This document shows, piece by piece, positions 1 through 6,105 of a stretch of 7,788 nt of DNA; position 1 is the stretch's first letter, and the number at the start of each line of letters is the position of its first letter. The notes under the pieces are model-generated. The model was not told where the DNA came from. It searched no databases and saw nothing but the letters and a program-made list of their open reading frames with translations. Position numbers and translations under genes: made by a program. This DNA comes from Thiomonas sp. (GTDB taxonomy: Bacteria; Pseudomonadota; Gammaproteobacteria; Burkholderiales; Burkholderiaceae): assembly GCA_027443745.1 (NCBI GenBank), contig DAIAZB010000213.1, positions 1 to 7,788 on the forward strand. The letters are read 5' to 3'.

Positions 1-931
1 CGAAGGTGTGGAAGAAACCTGGGAGAACTTTGGTCTGCAGTTGCCGGTGAGCGATTCCGGCGCCCCTGAGCAAACCGGTGCGGGCGCTGCATCGATGACG
101 ACCAAGCCGCCGTCGATGGTCGGCACGGTCACCCCGGCGCAAGCCGGAGGTCCGACCGAAGCCAATGAAGCACCGACCCAGGACGAGACCGAATCGACCG
201 ATCCGGCGAAGCGCGGCCGTGGGCGCCGTCGCCGCGGTGGCCGCGGTGGTCGTGGGCGCGATGGCGCGGTCGGAGAGACGTCATCGGGAGTCGCCGTTGT
301 TGCCACCCAGGACGTGCCCGCGGCAGTGGTAACGTCTTCTGCGTCGGATGCCGAACAAGGCCAGCCGGTCATGCAGCGGCGCGGTGAACCTGCAGCCCCG
401 GCCCCTGTCGCCAGCGAGACCGTGAACAGCGCCGCTGCCTCGGTTGCAGCAGATGACGGCATGTCGCAACCCGCGTTGCCTGTCTTTGCAGCATCGCAAC
501 CCTTGCCAACTGAAACCAGGCCGATAGACATCGCGCCGACGGCAGGCACCGAGGCCGAAGCCGTTGCGGCGCATGCCGAACCGTTGGAAGCCAAACAGGT
601 CGCCACGCCCGTTCAACCGATCTCGACGAGCACGCAGGAGCCATCTCGCCCGATCGCACCGACGGCGGCTGGGCTTGCCGACGCAGTGCCCGCATCCTTG
701 CCGGTTGAGGACCTGCAATCCGTGGTCCAGGCTGCGGGCTTGCAATGGGTGCAATCCGATCCCGCTCGGGTCGAGCAGGCCCAGCGCGCCATGCGCAAAA
801 TTCCTGCTCCGGTCCGCACGCCGCGGCTGCGCAAGCCCAAAGCCATGCAGGACGAAGGTCCCTTGTTGCTCGTGGAAACGCGCAGGCAACTGCCCAGTTT
901 GCAGATTCCGGAGAACAACCCTGGGCATTGA
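1..931 (+). CDS. rne: Ribonuclease E, C-terminal part (5' end outside window)
   Basis: This is the tail of a gene entering from the left; the frame is open from base 2 and ends at TGA 929-931, so about 309 residues are visible. RNase E is the endoribonuclease that starts mRNA decay and matures rRNA and tRNA; its catalytic half would lie upstream and is not seen. The visible part is low-complexity Ala/Pro/Thr/Glu-rich sequence with a strongly basic block of alternating Arg and Gly (bases about 209-259). Such blocks are typical of the RNA-binding, disordered C-terminal region of RNase E. The last 70 residues are more ordered (AGLQWVQSDPARVEQAQ, then DEGPLLLVETRRQL). They match my recollection of how RNase E proteins of Burkholderiales end: a short AGLxWV motif and a final LVxVETR-like motif. 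The assignment rests on that resemblance, not on catalytic residues. Another Arg-rich nucleic-acid-binding protein is possible but less likely. A strong hairpin terminator follows. Confidence 0.72.
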   Translation, partial: EGVEETWENFGLQLPVSDSGAPEQTGAGAASMTTKPPSMVGTVTPAQAGGPTEANEAPTQDETESTDPAKRGRGRRRRGGRGGRGRDGAVGETSSGVAVVATQDVPAAVVTSSASDAEQGQPVMQRRGEPAAPAPVASETVNSAAASVAADDGMSQPALPVFAASQPLPTETRPIDIAPTAGTEAEAVAAHAEPLEAKQVATPVQPISTSTQEPSRPIAPTAAGLADAVPASLPVEDLQSVVQAAGLQWVQSDPARVEQAQRAMRKIPAPVRTPRLRKPKAMQDEGPLLLVETRRQLPSLQIPENNPGH

Positions 932-948
932 GCGACGGCGTTGATGGC

Positions 949-982
949 TGCAAAACGGACAGGTTTTCCTGTCCGTTTTGCA
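949..982. terminator. Bidirectional intrinsic terminator between convergent genes
   Basis: There is a perfect 15-bp inverted repeat, with arms 949-963 and 968-982 around a TTTT loop (964-967). The stem holds AAAA at 952-955 and TTTT at 976-979, so a transcript from either side would form a GC-containing stem ending in U residues. It sits in the 75-nt gap between the stop of the rne-like gene (931) and the stop of the leftward SDR gene (1007). It is therefore placed to end transcription from both sides. Its function is inferred from structure and position. Confidence 0.85.
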
Positions 983-1006
983 TGCACTGTTCGGCCGAAG
1001 GATTGC

Positions 1007-1915
1007 TCAACGGTCAGGCTGCAAGCCTCGCTCCACGTCGGGATAGCACAGCACAACGCCAAGTTCGCCCAGCAAACGGGTGTTGTCCAGCAGGCGGGAC
1101 TCGGACATGAAACTCAAGGCCATGGACGACAGGCCGCTGGCCTGGGCCTGTTCGCGAGCAACGCGCACGGGAGCAGGCAAGCCGTAGAGCCGAGCGGCGA
1201 GGTCGAGGTAGTCGCCCATCTTGACGCGGCTGCAGTCGCTGGCGTGATAGACGCGGTTGGGCGCGGCGCGAAACAAGGCCAGCAGCGTGATGCGGGCCAA
1301 GTCGTCGGCGTGAATATGATTGGTATAGACATCGTCCTCGGCACGCAGCGCCGGCAGACCCTGGCGCAGGCGCTGCACTGGGGAGCGGTGCTGGCCATCA
1401 TAGATGCCGGGGATACGCAGAATGCCCAGGCGAACATGCGCAACCCGCCCGAGACGGCGCCAATGCGCCTCGGCGGCCATGCGGCGGCGCGCACGGTCCG
1501 TCTGCGGACGAGGCGGCCGCGTTTCCGTCACCTCGGCGCCAGCGCAGTCGCCGTACACGCCAGAGGTGCTGGCATACACCGCGCGCAGCGGCCTGCCGGG
1601 ACCAGCACCTATCATGCCTCTGCGTAAAACAGTGGCGAGCCGGGCGGATCGGGCATCGTCCACCCCAGTCGCAGCCGGTGGTGCGAGCATGGCCACCCAA
1701 TGCGCCACCCCGGCCAGGCGCCACAAACTGTCGGCATCGTCCAGATTGCCGAGCAAGGGCACGATGCCCGCCTGGCGCAATGTTTGCGTGCGCTGCGGGG
1801 TGGAGGTGAGTGCGATGACGCGAAAACGTGGCTGCGCCAAGGCCGCCAGGCGCAGTCCGATATCGCCACAGCCGACGATGAGCAATCGGGGTTTACGAAA
1901 CTGACGCATCAACAT
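1007..1915 (-). CDS. Atypical SDR / YeeZ-like NAD(P)-binding protein
   Basis: A 302-residue protein with an N-terminal Rossmann fold. The nucleotide-binding GCGDIG motif is at residues 15-20 after a hydrophobic strand (LLIV), and an acidic LDDADSL stretch near 58-64 is typical of the strand-4 region. STSGVYGD (116-123) carries the usual Ser and Tyr of the extended/atypical SDR active site. The Lys normally four residues after Tyr121 is Ala125, so classical dehydrogenase catalysis is doubtful. HADDLARI (202-209) is the conserved C-terminal SDR segment. The overall pattern resembles YeeZ-type proteins annotated as NAD-dependent epimerase/dehydratase; the substrate is unknown. The reading frame stays open to 2200, but that extra part is antisense to the reductase gene. 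The start was placed at ATG 1915, with a weak AGG 5 nt upstream; ATG 1909 (MRQF) is the alternative. The gene is divergent from the reductase and ends at the shared terminator. Confidence 0.82.
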   Translation of the reverse strand: MLMRQFRKPRLLIVGCGDIGLRLAALAQPRFRVIALTSTPQRTQTLRQAGIVPLLGNLDDADSLWRLAGVAHWVAMLAPPAATGVDDARSARLATVLRRGMIGAGPGRPLRAVYASTSGVYGDCAGAEVTETRPPRPQTDRARRRMAAEAHWRRLGRVAHVRLGILRIPGIYDGQHRSPVQRLRQGLPALRAEDDVYTNHIHADDLARITLLALFRAAPNRVYHASDCSRVKMGDYLDLAARLYGLPAPVRVAREQAQASGLSSMALSFMSESRLLDNTRLLGELGVVLCYPDVERGLQPDR

Positions 1916-1930
1916 GGAAACCTGTCTGTC
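1910..1930. promoter_or_regulatory. Minimal divergent start region with both ribosome binding sites
   Basis: The leftward SDR gene starts at 1915 (or 1909) and the rightward reductase at 1931, leaving only about 15-21 nt between start codons. A GGAAA at 1916-1920 lies 10 nt before the rightward ATG. On the other strand an AGG (complement of 1921-1923) lies 5 nt before the leftward ATG. There is no room here for a -35/-10 pair, so the promoter of each gene must lie inside the opposite gene. No clear sigma70 boxes could be singled out. Confidence 0.5.
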
Positions 1931-2971
1931 ATGAGCTTTGAAGTGAGCGTACTGCCGAGCCGACACCGGTTCGACGTGAACGAAGGCGAAACCATCCTGG
2001 CTGCCGCCATTCGCCAAGGCGTTGGCCTGCCCTACGGTTGCCAGGACGGCGCGTGCGGCTCGTGCAAATGCCAATGGATCTCGGGTGAGTTCGAACTCGG
2101 CCTGCACCAACTCAAGGCCCTGAGCGAAGCTGAACACGCCGCAGGTTTCATTCTCGCCTGCCGCACCCATCCGCGCAGCGATCTGGTGATTCAAAGCCAC
2201 GAGTTGCCTGCCGCAGGCCTGTTCGCTGTCAAGAAAATGCCCTGCCGCGTCATCAGCATCGAACGGCTCACGAGCGACGTTGCAATCATCCGCCTGCAGC
2301 TACCAGCCAACGACCGTTTCGACTACCACGCCGGTCAGTATGTGCAGTTCATCTTGCGCGACGGCAGCCGCCGCAGCTACTCCATGGCCAATGCACCGAC
2401 CGGCGAAAAACACATTGAACTGCACTTGCGCCACATGCCCGGCGGCAAGTTCACCGACCATGTCTTCGGCGCCATGAAAGACAAGGACATCCTGCGCATG
2501 GAAGGCCCGTTCGGCAGCTTCTACCTGCGTGAGGAAAGCGACAAACCCATGGTGCTGCTGGCCTCGGGCACGGGCCTGGCGCCCATCAAGGCCATCATCG
2601 AAGACCTGCGCACCAAGTGTCAAACGCGCCCCGCCGTGCTGTACTGGGGTTGCCGCAGCAAGGCCGATTTGTACCTGCATGCCTGGGCACAAGAGCAAGC
2701 TGCAGCCATGCCCTGGCTGCGCTATGTGCCGGTTCTGTCCGAGCCGAAACCCGAGGATGCGTGGAGCGGCCGCACTGGCCTCGTCCACCGGGAAGTGATG
2801 GCTGATTGGCCGGATTTGTCCGGCCACGAGGTCTACGCCTGCGGCGCACCGATCATGGTGGAATCGGCCAGGGCCGATTTCATGTCGCGATGCTTCCTGC
2901 CGGAAGACGCCTTCTTCGCCGATGCCTTCACCACCGAGGCCGACAAGGCCGGTCCTGCGGCCAGAGACTGA
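1931..2971 (+). CDS. Ferredoxin-type [2Fe-2S]/FAD/NAD(P)H reductase (CDP-6-deoxy-delta-3,4-glucoseen reductase-like)
   Basis: A 346-residue three-domain electron-transfer flavoprotein. Residues 1-90 form a plant-type ferredoxin domain with the cluster ligands Cys37, Cys42, Cys45 and Cys77, inside PYGCQDGACGSCKC and LACRTHP. Residues about 103-200 form the FAD-binding barrel, with the flavin motif RSYS at 148-151 and GPFGSF at 192-197. Residues about 205-335 form the NAD(P)H domain, with GTGLAP at 213-218 and YACGAP at 302-307. Such proteins pass electrons from NAD(P)H through FAD and the iron-sulfur cluster to a partner oxygenase or dehydratase. This order and length match the AscD/RfbI-like reductases and oxygenase reductases. 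No deoxysugar or dioxygenase genes are nearby, so the CDP-sugar name should be read as family only. The start is ATG 1931 with GGAAA upstream; longer in-frame starts run antisense to the SDR gene. The protein appears cytoplasmic. An ABM-like gene follows 49 nt downstream. Confidence 0.88.
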   Translation: MSFEVSVLPSRHRFDVNEGETILAAAIRQGVGLPYGCQDGACGSCKCQWISGEFELGLHQLKALSEAEHAAGFILACRTHPRSDLVIQSHELPAAGLFAVKKMPCRVISIERLTSDVAIIRLQLPANDRFDYHAGQYVQFILRDGSRRSYSMANAPTGEKHIELHLRHMPGGKFTDHVFGAMKDKDILRMEGPFGSFYLREESDKPMVLLASGTGLAPIKAIIEDLRTKCQTRPAVLYWGCRSKADLYLHAWAQEQAAAMPWLRYVPVLSEPKPEDAWSGRTGLVHREVMADWPDLSGHEVYACGAPIMVESARADFMSRCFLPEDAFFADAFTTEADKAGPAARD

Positions 2972-3020
2972 CGCATCCCCGGTCGTTCCTGGGGCCGCCA
3001 TCGGTCATCACGCTCATTCC

Positions 3021-3353
3021 ATGTACTCATCGACCTTCATCTTCGCGAAGAAGCAGTTCGACGCCACGTTTCACCGCCTCGACCAGGCCATTGCCGCTGC
3101 GGCCAGAGCCCTTCCCGGCTATCTCGGCGAGGAATCGTGGGAGAACCCAAGCACGGGTTGGACCTCGAACGTCTACTACTGGGAGACGCTCGAGGCCCTG
3201 CAAGCGCTGATGCAGCATCCCCTGCATCTTGAGGCCAAGGCCGCGCAGGCGAATTGGCTTGACGGCTACCAGATCATCATCGCCAAGGTCCTGCGGACCT
3301 ATGGCGACGGCAAACTTGACCATCCCACGCAAACGCCACGCTGGCTTCCCTAG
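3021..3353 (+). CDS. ABM-domain (antibiotic biosynthesis monooxygenase-like) protein
   Basis: A small 110-residue protein with the look of a dimeric alpha/beta-barrel ABM domain. It opens with a beta strand (MYSSTFIFAK), followed by an amphipathic helix (about 13-30) and PGYLGEESWEN (32-42), the usual central strand region. Then come YYWETLEALQAL (52-63) and an HPLHLEAK segment (66-73) typical of the helix that carries a conserved His in this superfamily, and a final strand DGYQIIIAKV. Relatives include quinol monooxygenases, heme-degrading enzymes and many proteins of unknown role, so the substrate cannot be named. The start at ATG 3021 gives a normal family length, but no good Shine-Dalgarno is visible. 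The upstream in-frame extension overlaps the reductase gene and is poor sequence. It lies 49 nt after the reductase on the same strand and is probably cotranscribed with it; a functional link is only an inference. Confidence 0.75.
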   Translation: MYSSTFIFAKKQFDATFHRLDQAIAAAARALPGYLGEESWENPSTGWTSNVYYWETLEALQALMQHPLHLEAKAAQANWLDGYQIIIAKVLRTYGDGKLDHPTQTPRWLP

Positions 3354-3362
3354 CCGGGAAGC
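3344..3362. terminator. Possible weak terminator hairpin at convergent gene ends
   Basis: A 7-bp perfect stem, GCTTCCC (3344-3350) paired with GGGAAGC (3356-3362) around a 5-nt loop, spans the stop codon of the ABM-like gene. It is just before the convergent end of livF at 3393. Neither strand shows a U-run after the stem, so if it acts it would be a weak or factor-assisted terminator, or an mRNA 3'-end stabiliser. Confidence 0.35.
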
Positions 3363-3392
3363 ACAACATGGCTCGGTGGGTGACGACCCGCT

Positions 3393-4157
3393 TCACTCGC
3401 CCAGGTAAGCCGCCCTCACGCGAGGGTCGTGCAGCAGTTGCTGTGCCGTGCCGGTCATGGTGACCGTGCCGGAGTCCATGACATAGCCACGCTGCGCCAG
3501 TTCCAGTGCGCGCTTGGCGTTCTGCTCGACCAGCAGGATGGTGACCCCCTGCTTGGCGATGTCGGCCACGACCTCGAAGATCTTGTCGACCATGATGGGC
3601 GACAAACCCATGGACGGCTCGTCCAGAAGCAGAAGCTTGGGCTGGCACATCAGGGCACGCCCCATGGCCAGCATCTGCTGCTCGCCACCTGACATGGTGC
3701 CGGCGAGTTGGTCGCGCCGCTCCTTCTGGCGCGGAAAAATGCCGAAAACCCGGTCGATATCCGCCTCGATGCCTTTCTTGTCATTGCGGATATAAGCCCC
3801 CATCAGCAGGTTTTCCTGGATGGTCATACGACTGAACACACCGCGCCCTTCCGGCACCATCGCCAGGCCCATGCGCACCAGATCGAACGAGCCCTTGCCC
3901 TTGACCTCGTGGCTGGCGTAGGTGATGCTGCCGTCGGTGATGGGCTGCATGCCGGTGATGGCTTTGAGCGTGGTGGTCTTGCCCGCACCATTGGCGCCGA
4001 TCAGGCTCACCAACTCGCCCTGACGGACTTCGAAGTCGATGCCCTTGACGGCCTGGATGCCCCCGTAAGCCACCTTCAGGCCTTTGACCTGCAGCAGTGC
4101 TGCTTTCGAGCTGAGTTCGCCCGCGCCTTGCTCCAACTCCATGTGCGCTGCACTCAT
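3393..4157 (-). CDS. livF: Branched-chain amino acid ABC transporter ATPase LivF
   Basis: A 254-residue ATPase, one of the two nucleotide-binding subunits of a HAAT-family importer; it works at the inner face of the membrane beneath LivH/LivM. It has Walker A GANGAGKT (54-61), the family segment VPEGRGVF (102-109), signature MSGGEQQ (155-161) and Walker B LLLLDEP (175-181). LVEQN (209-213) has Gln212 where most ABC ATPases have the H-loop His; this is normal for LivF and distinguishes it from LivG. The C-terminus AAYLGE is typical. The N-terminus (about 20 residues before ALLQVKGL) is slightly longer than in many LivF proteins. The start ATG 4157 was chosen because a GGGAGG lies 8 nt upstream and it begins one base after the livG stop; a longer in-frame start at 4190 lies inside livG and lacks support. 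It is the last gene of the operon. Confidence 0.93.
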   Translation of the reverse strand: MSAAHMELEQGAGELSSKAALLQVKGLKVAYGGIQAVKGIDFEVRQGELVSLIGANGAGKTTTLKAITGMQPITDGSITYASHEVKGKGSFDLVRMGLAMVPEGRGVFSRMTIQENLLMGAYIRNDKKGIEADIDRVFGIFPRQKERRDQLAGTMSGGEQQMLAMGRALMCQPKLLLLDEPSMGLSPIMVDKIFEVVADIAKQGVTILLVEQNAKRALELAQRGYVMDSGTVTMTGTAQQLLHDPRVRAAYLGE

Positions 4158-4158
4158 C

Positions 4159-4938
4159 TCAATGGCCTCCCGTGCCGAGATACGCTTCAATCACCTTGGG
4201 GTCTTTTTGCACATCGGCCGGCACCCCTTCGGCGATGGTCTTGCCGTAGTCCAGCACCGTCACGCGATCGCACAAACCCATGACCAGCTTGACGTCGTGT
4301 TCGATCAGCAAAATGGTGCGCCCGTCGCCGCGGATGGTGGACAGCAGCTTGCGCAACTGCACCTTCTCAGTGGCGTTCATGCCGGCGGCGGGTTCGTCCA
4401 GCGCCAGCAGTTTGGGGTCGGTGGCCAATGCACGAGCAATTTCCAGCCGGCGCTGATCGCCATACGACAGCGTGCGGGCACGAAAGTCGGCGTAGTGCCC
4501 GATGCCGACGTACTGCAGCAACTCGTAGGCACGCTCGCGGATACCGTGTTCCTCATCCTTGAAGCGGCGGGTGCGGAACACGGCGCCGACCAGCGCGCTC
4601 TTGGTGCGCACGTGGCGTCCGACCATGACATTTTCCAGTGCCGTCATGTCCGGGAACAGGCGGATGTTCTGGAAGGTGCGGGCAATGCCTTCGCGCGCGA
4701 CCTGATGCACCGCCTGCGGACGGTAGGGTTTGGCGTCGAGCGAAAACTCGCCGCTATCGGGCGTGTACATGCCGGTGATGACGTTGAAGAACGTGGTCTT
4801 GCCGGCGCCGTTGGGACCAATGAGGCCATAGATCTGGCCGCGACGGATTTCGATGCCCACATCCGACAGCGCCTGCAAGCCGCCGAAGCGCTTGGAAGCG
4901 CCGGCCACCTTGAGGGTGATGGGTTCCGTGGAGCTCAT
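4159..4938 (-). CDS. livG: Branched-chain amino acid ABC transporter ATPase LivG
   Basis: A 259-residue ATPase and partner of LivF. Its motifs run in order: Walker A GPNGAGKT (41-48), Q-loop ARTFQN with Gln90, signature LSYGDQR (157-163), Walker B LLALDEP (177-183) and H-loop His214 in LIEHDVKLVM. The IEHD..LVMGLCDRV..LDYGK pattern and the end EAYLG are typical of LivG rather than LivF. Two adjacent ATGs (4941 and 4938) lie at the livM stop, in the string ATGATGA. The AGGAGG upstream is 4 nt from the first and 7 nt from the second, so 4938 was preferred; 4941 would add one Met. The start codon overlaps the livM TGA, suggesting translational coupling. The frame stays open upstream to 5145, but that is the out-of-frame shadow of livM. 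Confidence 0.94.
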   Translation of the reverse strand: MSSTEPITLKVAGASKRFGGLQALSDVGIEIRRGQIYGLIGPNGAGKTTFFNVITGMYTPDSGEFSLDAKPYRPQAVHQVAREGIARTFQNIRLFPDMTALENVMVGRHVRTKSALVGAVFRTRRFKDEEHGIRERAYELLQYVGIGHYADFRARTLSYGDQRRLEIARALATDPKLLALDEPAAGMNATEKVQLRKLLSTIRGDGRTILLIEHDVKLVMGLCDRVTVLDYGKTIAEGVPADVQKDPKVIEAYLGTGGH

Positions 4939-6089
4939 CATGCGCCCTCCTTGACCACCGCCGGAACGGCATGACCAGCCTTGCTCTGTCCGAGCGCCAG
5001 GGCAGCCATGCCCTTGCCATGCTCGGGCGCGGGCCACAGACCCTTGGGGCGAATCAGCATCACCAGAATCATGGCCATCGAGTAGATGAGCTGGCGCAGG
5101 ATCCCGGTGTCGACATACACGTGGTTGAAGGCATGCTGCTGCCAATCCGAGATGAAGCCGGTGTAGCGCAAGGCCTCGGGCAGCACCGACAGCAGGATGG
5201 CGCCGAGGATGACACCCGGGATATTGCCCATGCCGCCGATGACCACCATCGCCAGCACGTTGATGGACTCCATCAGCGAGAACGACTCGGGGGAGACGAA
5301 ACCCTGGAAGGCCGCGAACATGACACCGGCCACGCCGCCGAAGGTGGCGCCCATGGAGAACGCCAGCAGCTTCATGTTGCGGGTGTTGATGCCCATGGCC
5401 TTGGCGGCGATTTCGTCTTCGCGCATCGCCATCCAGGCCCGGCCGATGCGCGAATCCTGCAGGCGGTAACAGATGATGACGGTGAGCGTGACCAAGGCCA
5501 GGAACAACCAGTAGTACTGGGTGACCGAGGTGATGGTGTAGTTGCCGATGCTGATGTTGCGATTCAGGTCCCAGCCGAACATGCGCACGCCGTGGATGCC
5601 GGAGATGCCCTGCGGCCCGTTGGTGATGTTCACCGGCGCATTCAGGTTGTTCATGAAAATGCGGATGATCTCGCCAAAGCCCAGGGTGACGATGGCCAGG
5701 TAGTCGCCGCGCAGCTTGAGCACCGGTGTGCCGAGGATGATGCCGAAGGTTGCGGCCAGACCGGCTCCGAGCGGAATGATGAGCCAGATCGACACATCGA
5801 AGCCGTTGGGAAACATCGCCCCCAGGGCATCGAAGTTGCTGGTGAGCTGGTTCGACGACAGCAGGGCGAAGGAATACGCCCCCACCGCGTAAAACGCGAT
5901 ATAGCCCAAGTCGAGCAGGCCGGCGAGGCCCACGACGATGTTCAGCCCCAGGGCCAGCATGATGTAGAGCAGCGCGAAGGCGGCGATACGCACCCAGGCA
6001 TCGCCCACGATCTGCAACCCCAGGGGCATGGCCAGCAGCAGCACTGCGGCGACCAGAAAACCGATCAGATGGGTTTGTTTGTTGAGCAT
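4938..6089 (-). CDS. livM: Branched-chain amino acid ABC transporter permease LivM
   Basis: A 383-residue polytopic membrane protein, the second permease subunit of the importer. Hydrophobic segments occur at about 8-28, 33-57, 60-78, 101-122, 130-146, 190-208, 241-262, 275-305 and 331-347. Family motifs include GLNIVVGLAGLLDLGYIAF (48-66), LRGDYLAIVTLGFGE (126-140) and TNGPQGI (156-162). The cytoplasmic EAA-like loop GRAWMAMREDEIAAKAMGIN (216-235) would contact the ATPases. IGGMGNIPG (284-292) and RPKGLW (347-352) follow. About 30 residues after RPKGLW form an Ala/Lys-rich cytoplasmic tail that varies within the family. The start ATG 6089 is preceded by AGGAG at 8 nt and lies 16 nt after the livH stop. 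Which solute is carried (Leu/Ile/Val, urea, amides or aromatic acids) cannot be read from the permease alone. Confidence 0.93.
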   Translation of the reverse strand: MLNKQTHLIGFLVAAVLLLAMPLGLQIVGDAWVRIAAFALLYIMLALGLNIVVGLAGLLDLGYIAFYAVGAYSFALLSSNQLTSNFDALGAMFPNGFDVSIWLIIPLGAGLAATFGIILGTPVLKLRGDYLAIVTLGFGEIIRIFMNNLNAPVNITNGPQGISGIHGVRMFGWDLNRNISIGNYTITSVTQYYWLFLALVTLTVIICYRLQDSRIGRAWMAMREDEIAAKAMGINTRNMKLLAFSMGATFGGVAGVMFAAFQGFVSPESFSLMESINVLAMVVIGGMGNIPGVILGAILLSVLPEALRYTGFISDWQQHAFNHVYVDTGILRQLIYSMAMILVMLIRPKGLWPAPEHGKGMAALALGQSKAGHAVPAVVKEGA

Positions 6090-6105
6090 GATGGTGTCTC
6101 CTGCA

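Noticed and set aside
1700..1930. Upstream extension of the reductase frame to 1700
   Set aside because: It is antisense to the SDR gene and the ferredoxin domain starts naturally at MSFEV; ATG 1931 has a GGAAA at a good distance.
1916..2200. N-terminal extension of the leftward SDR frame to 2200
   Set aside because: The added residues lie antisense to the ferredoxin domain of the reductase gene, precede the Rossmann strand by far more than the family allows, and lack a ribosome binding site advantage over ATG 1915.
2300..3001. Minus-strand 233-codon frame opposite the reductase
   Set aside because: Antisense shadow of a gene with complete cofactor motifs; no recognisable domain of its own.
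3393..4157. Gln in place of the H-loop His in LivF as a defect
   Set aside because: VEQN at this position is the normal LivF pattern, so it is not a lost residue.
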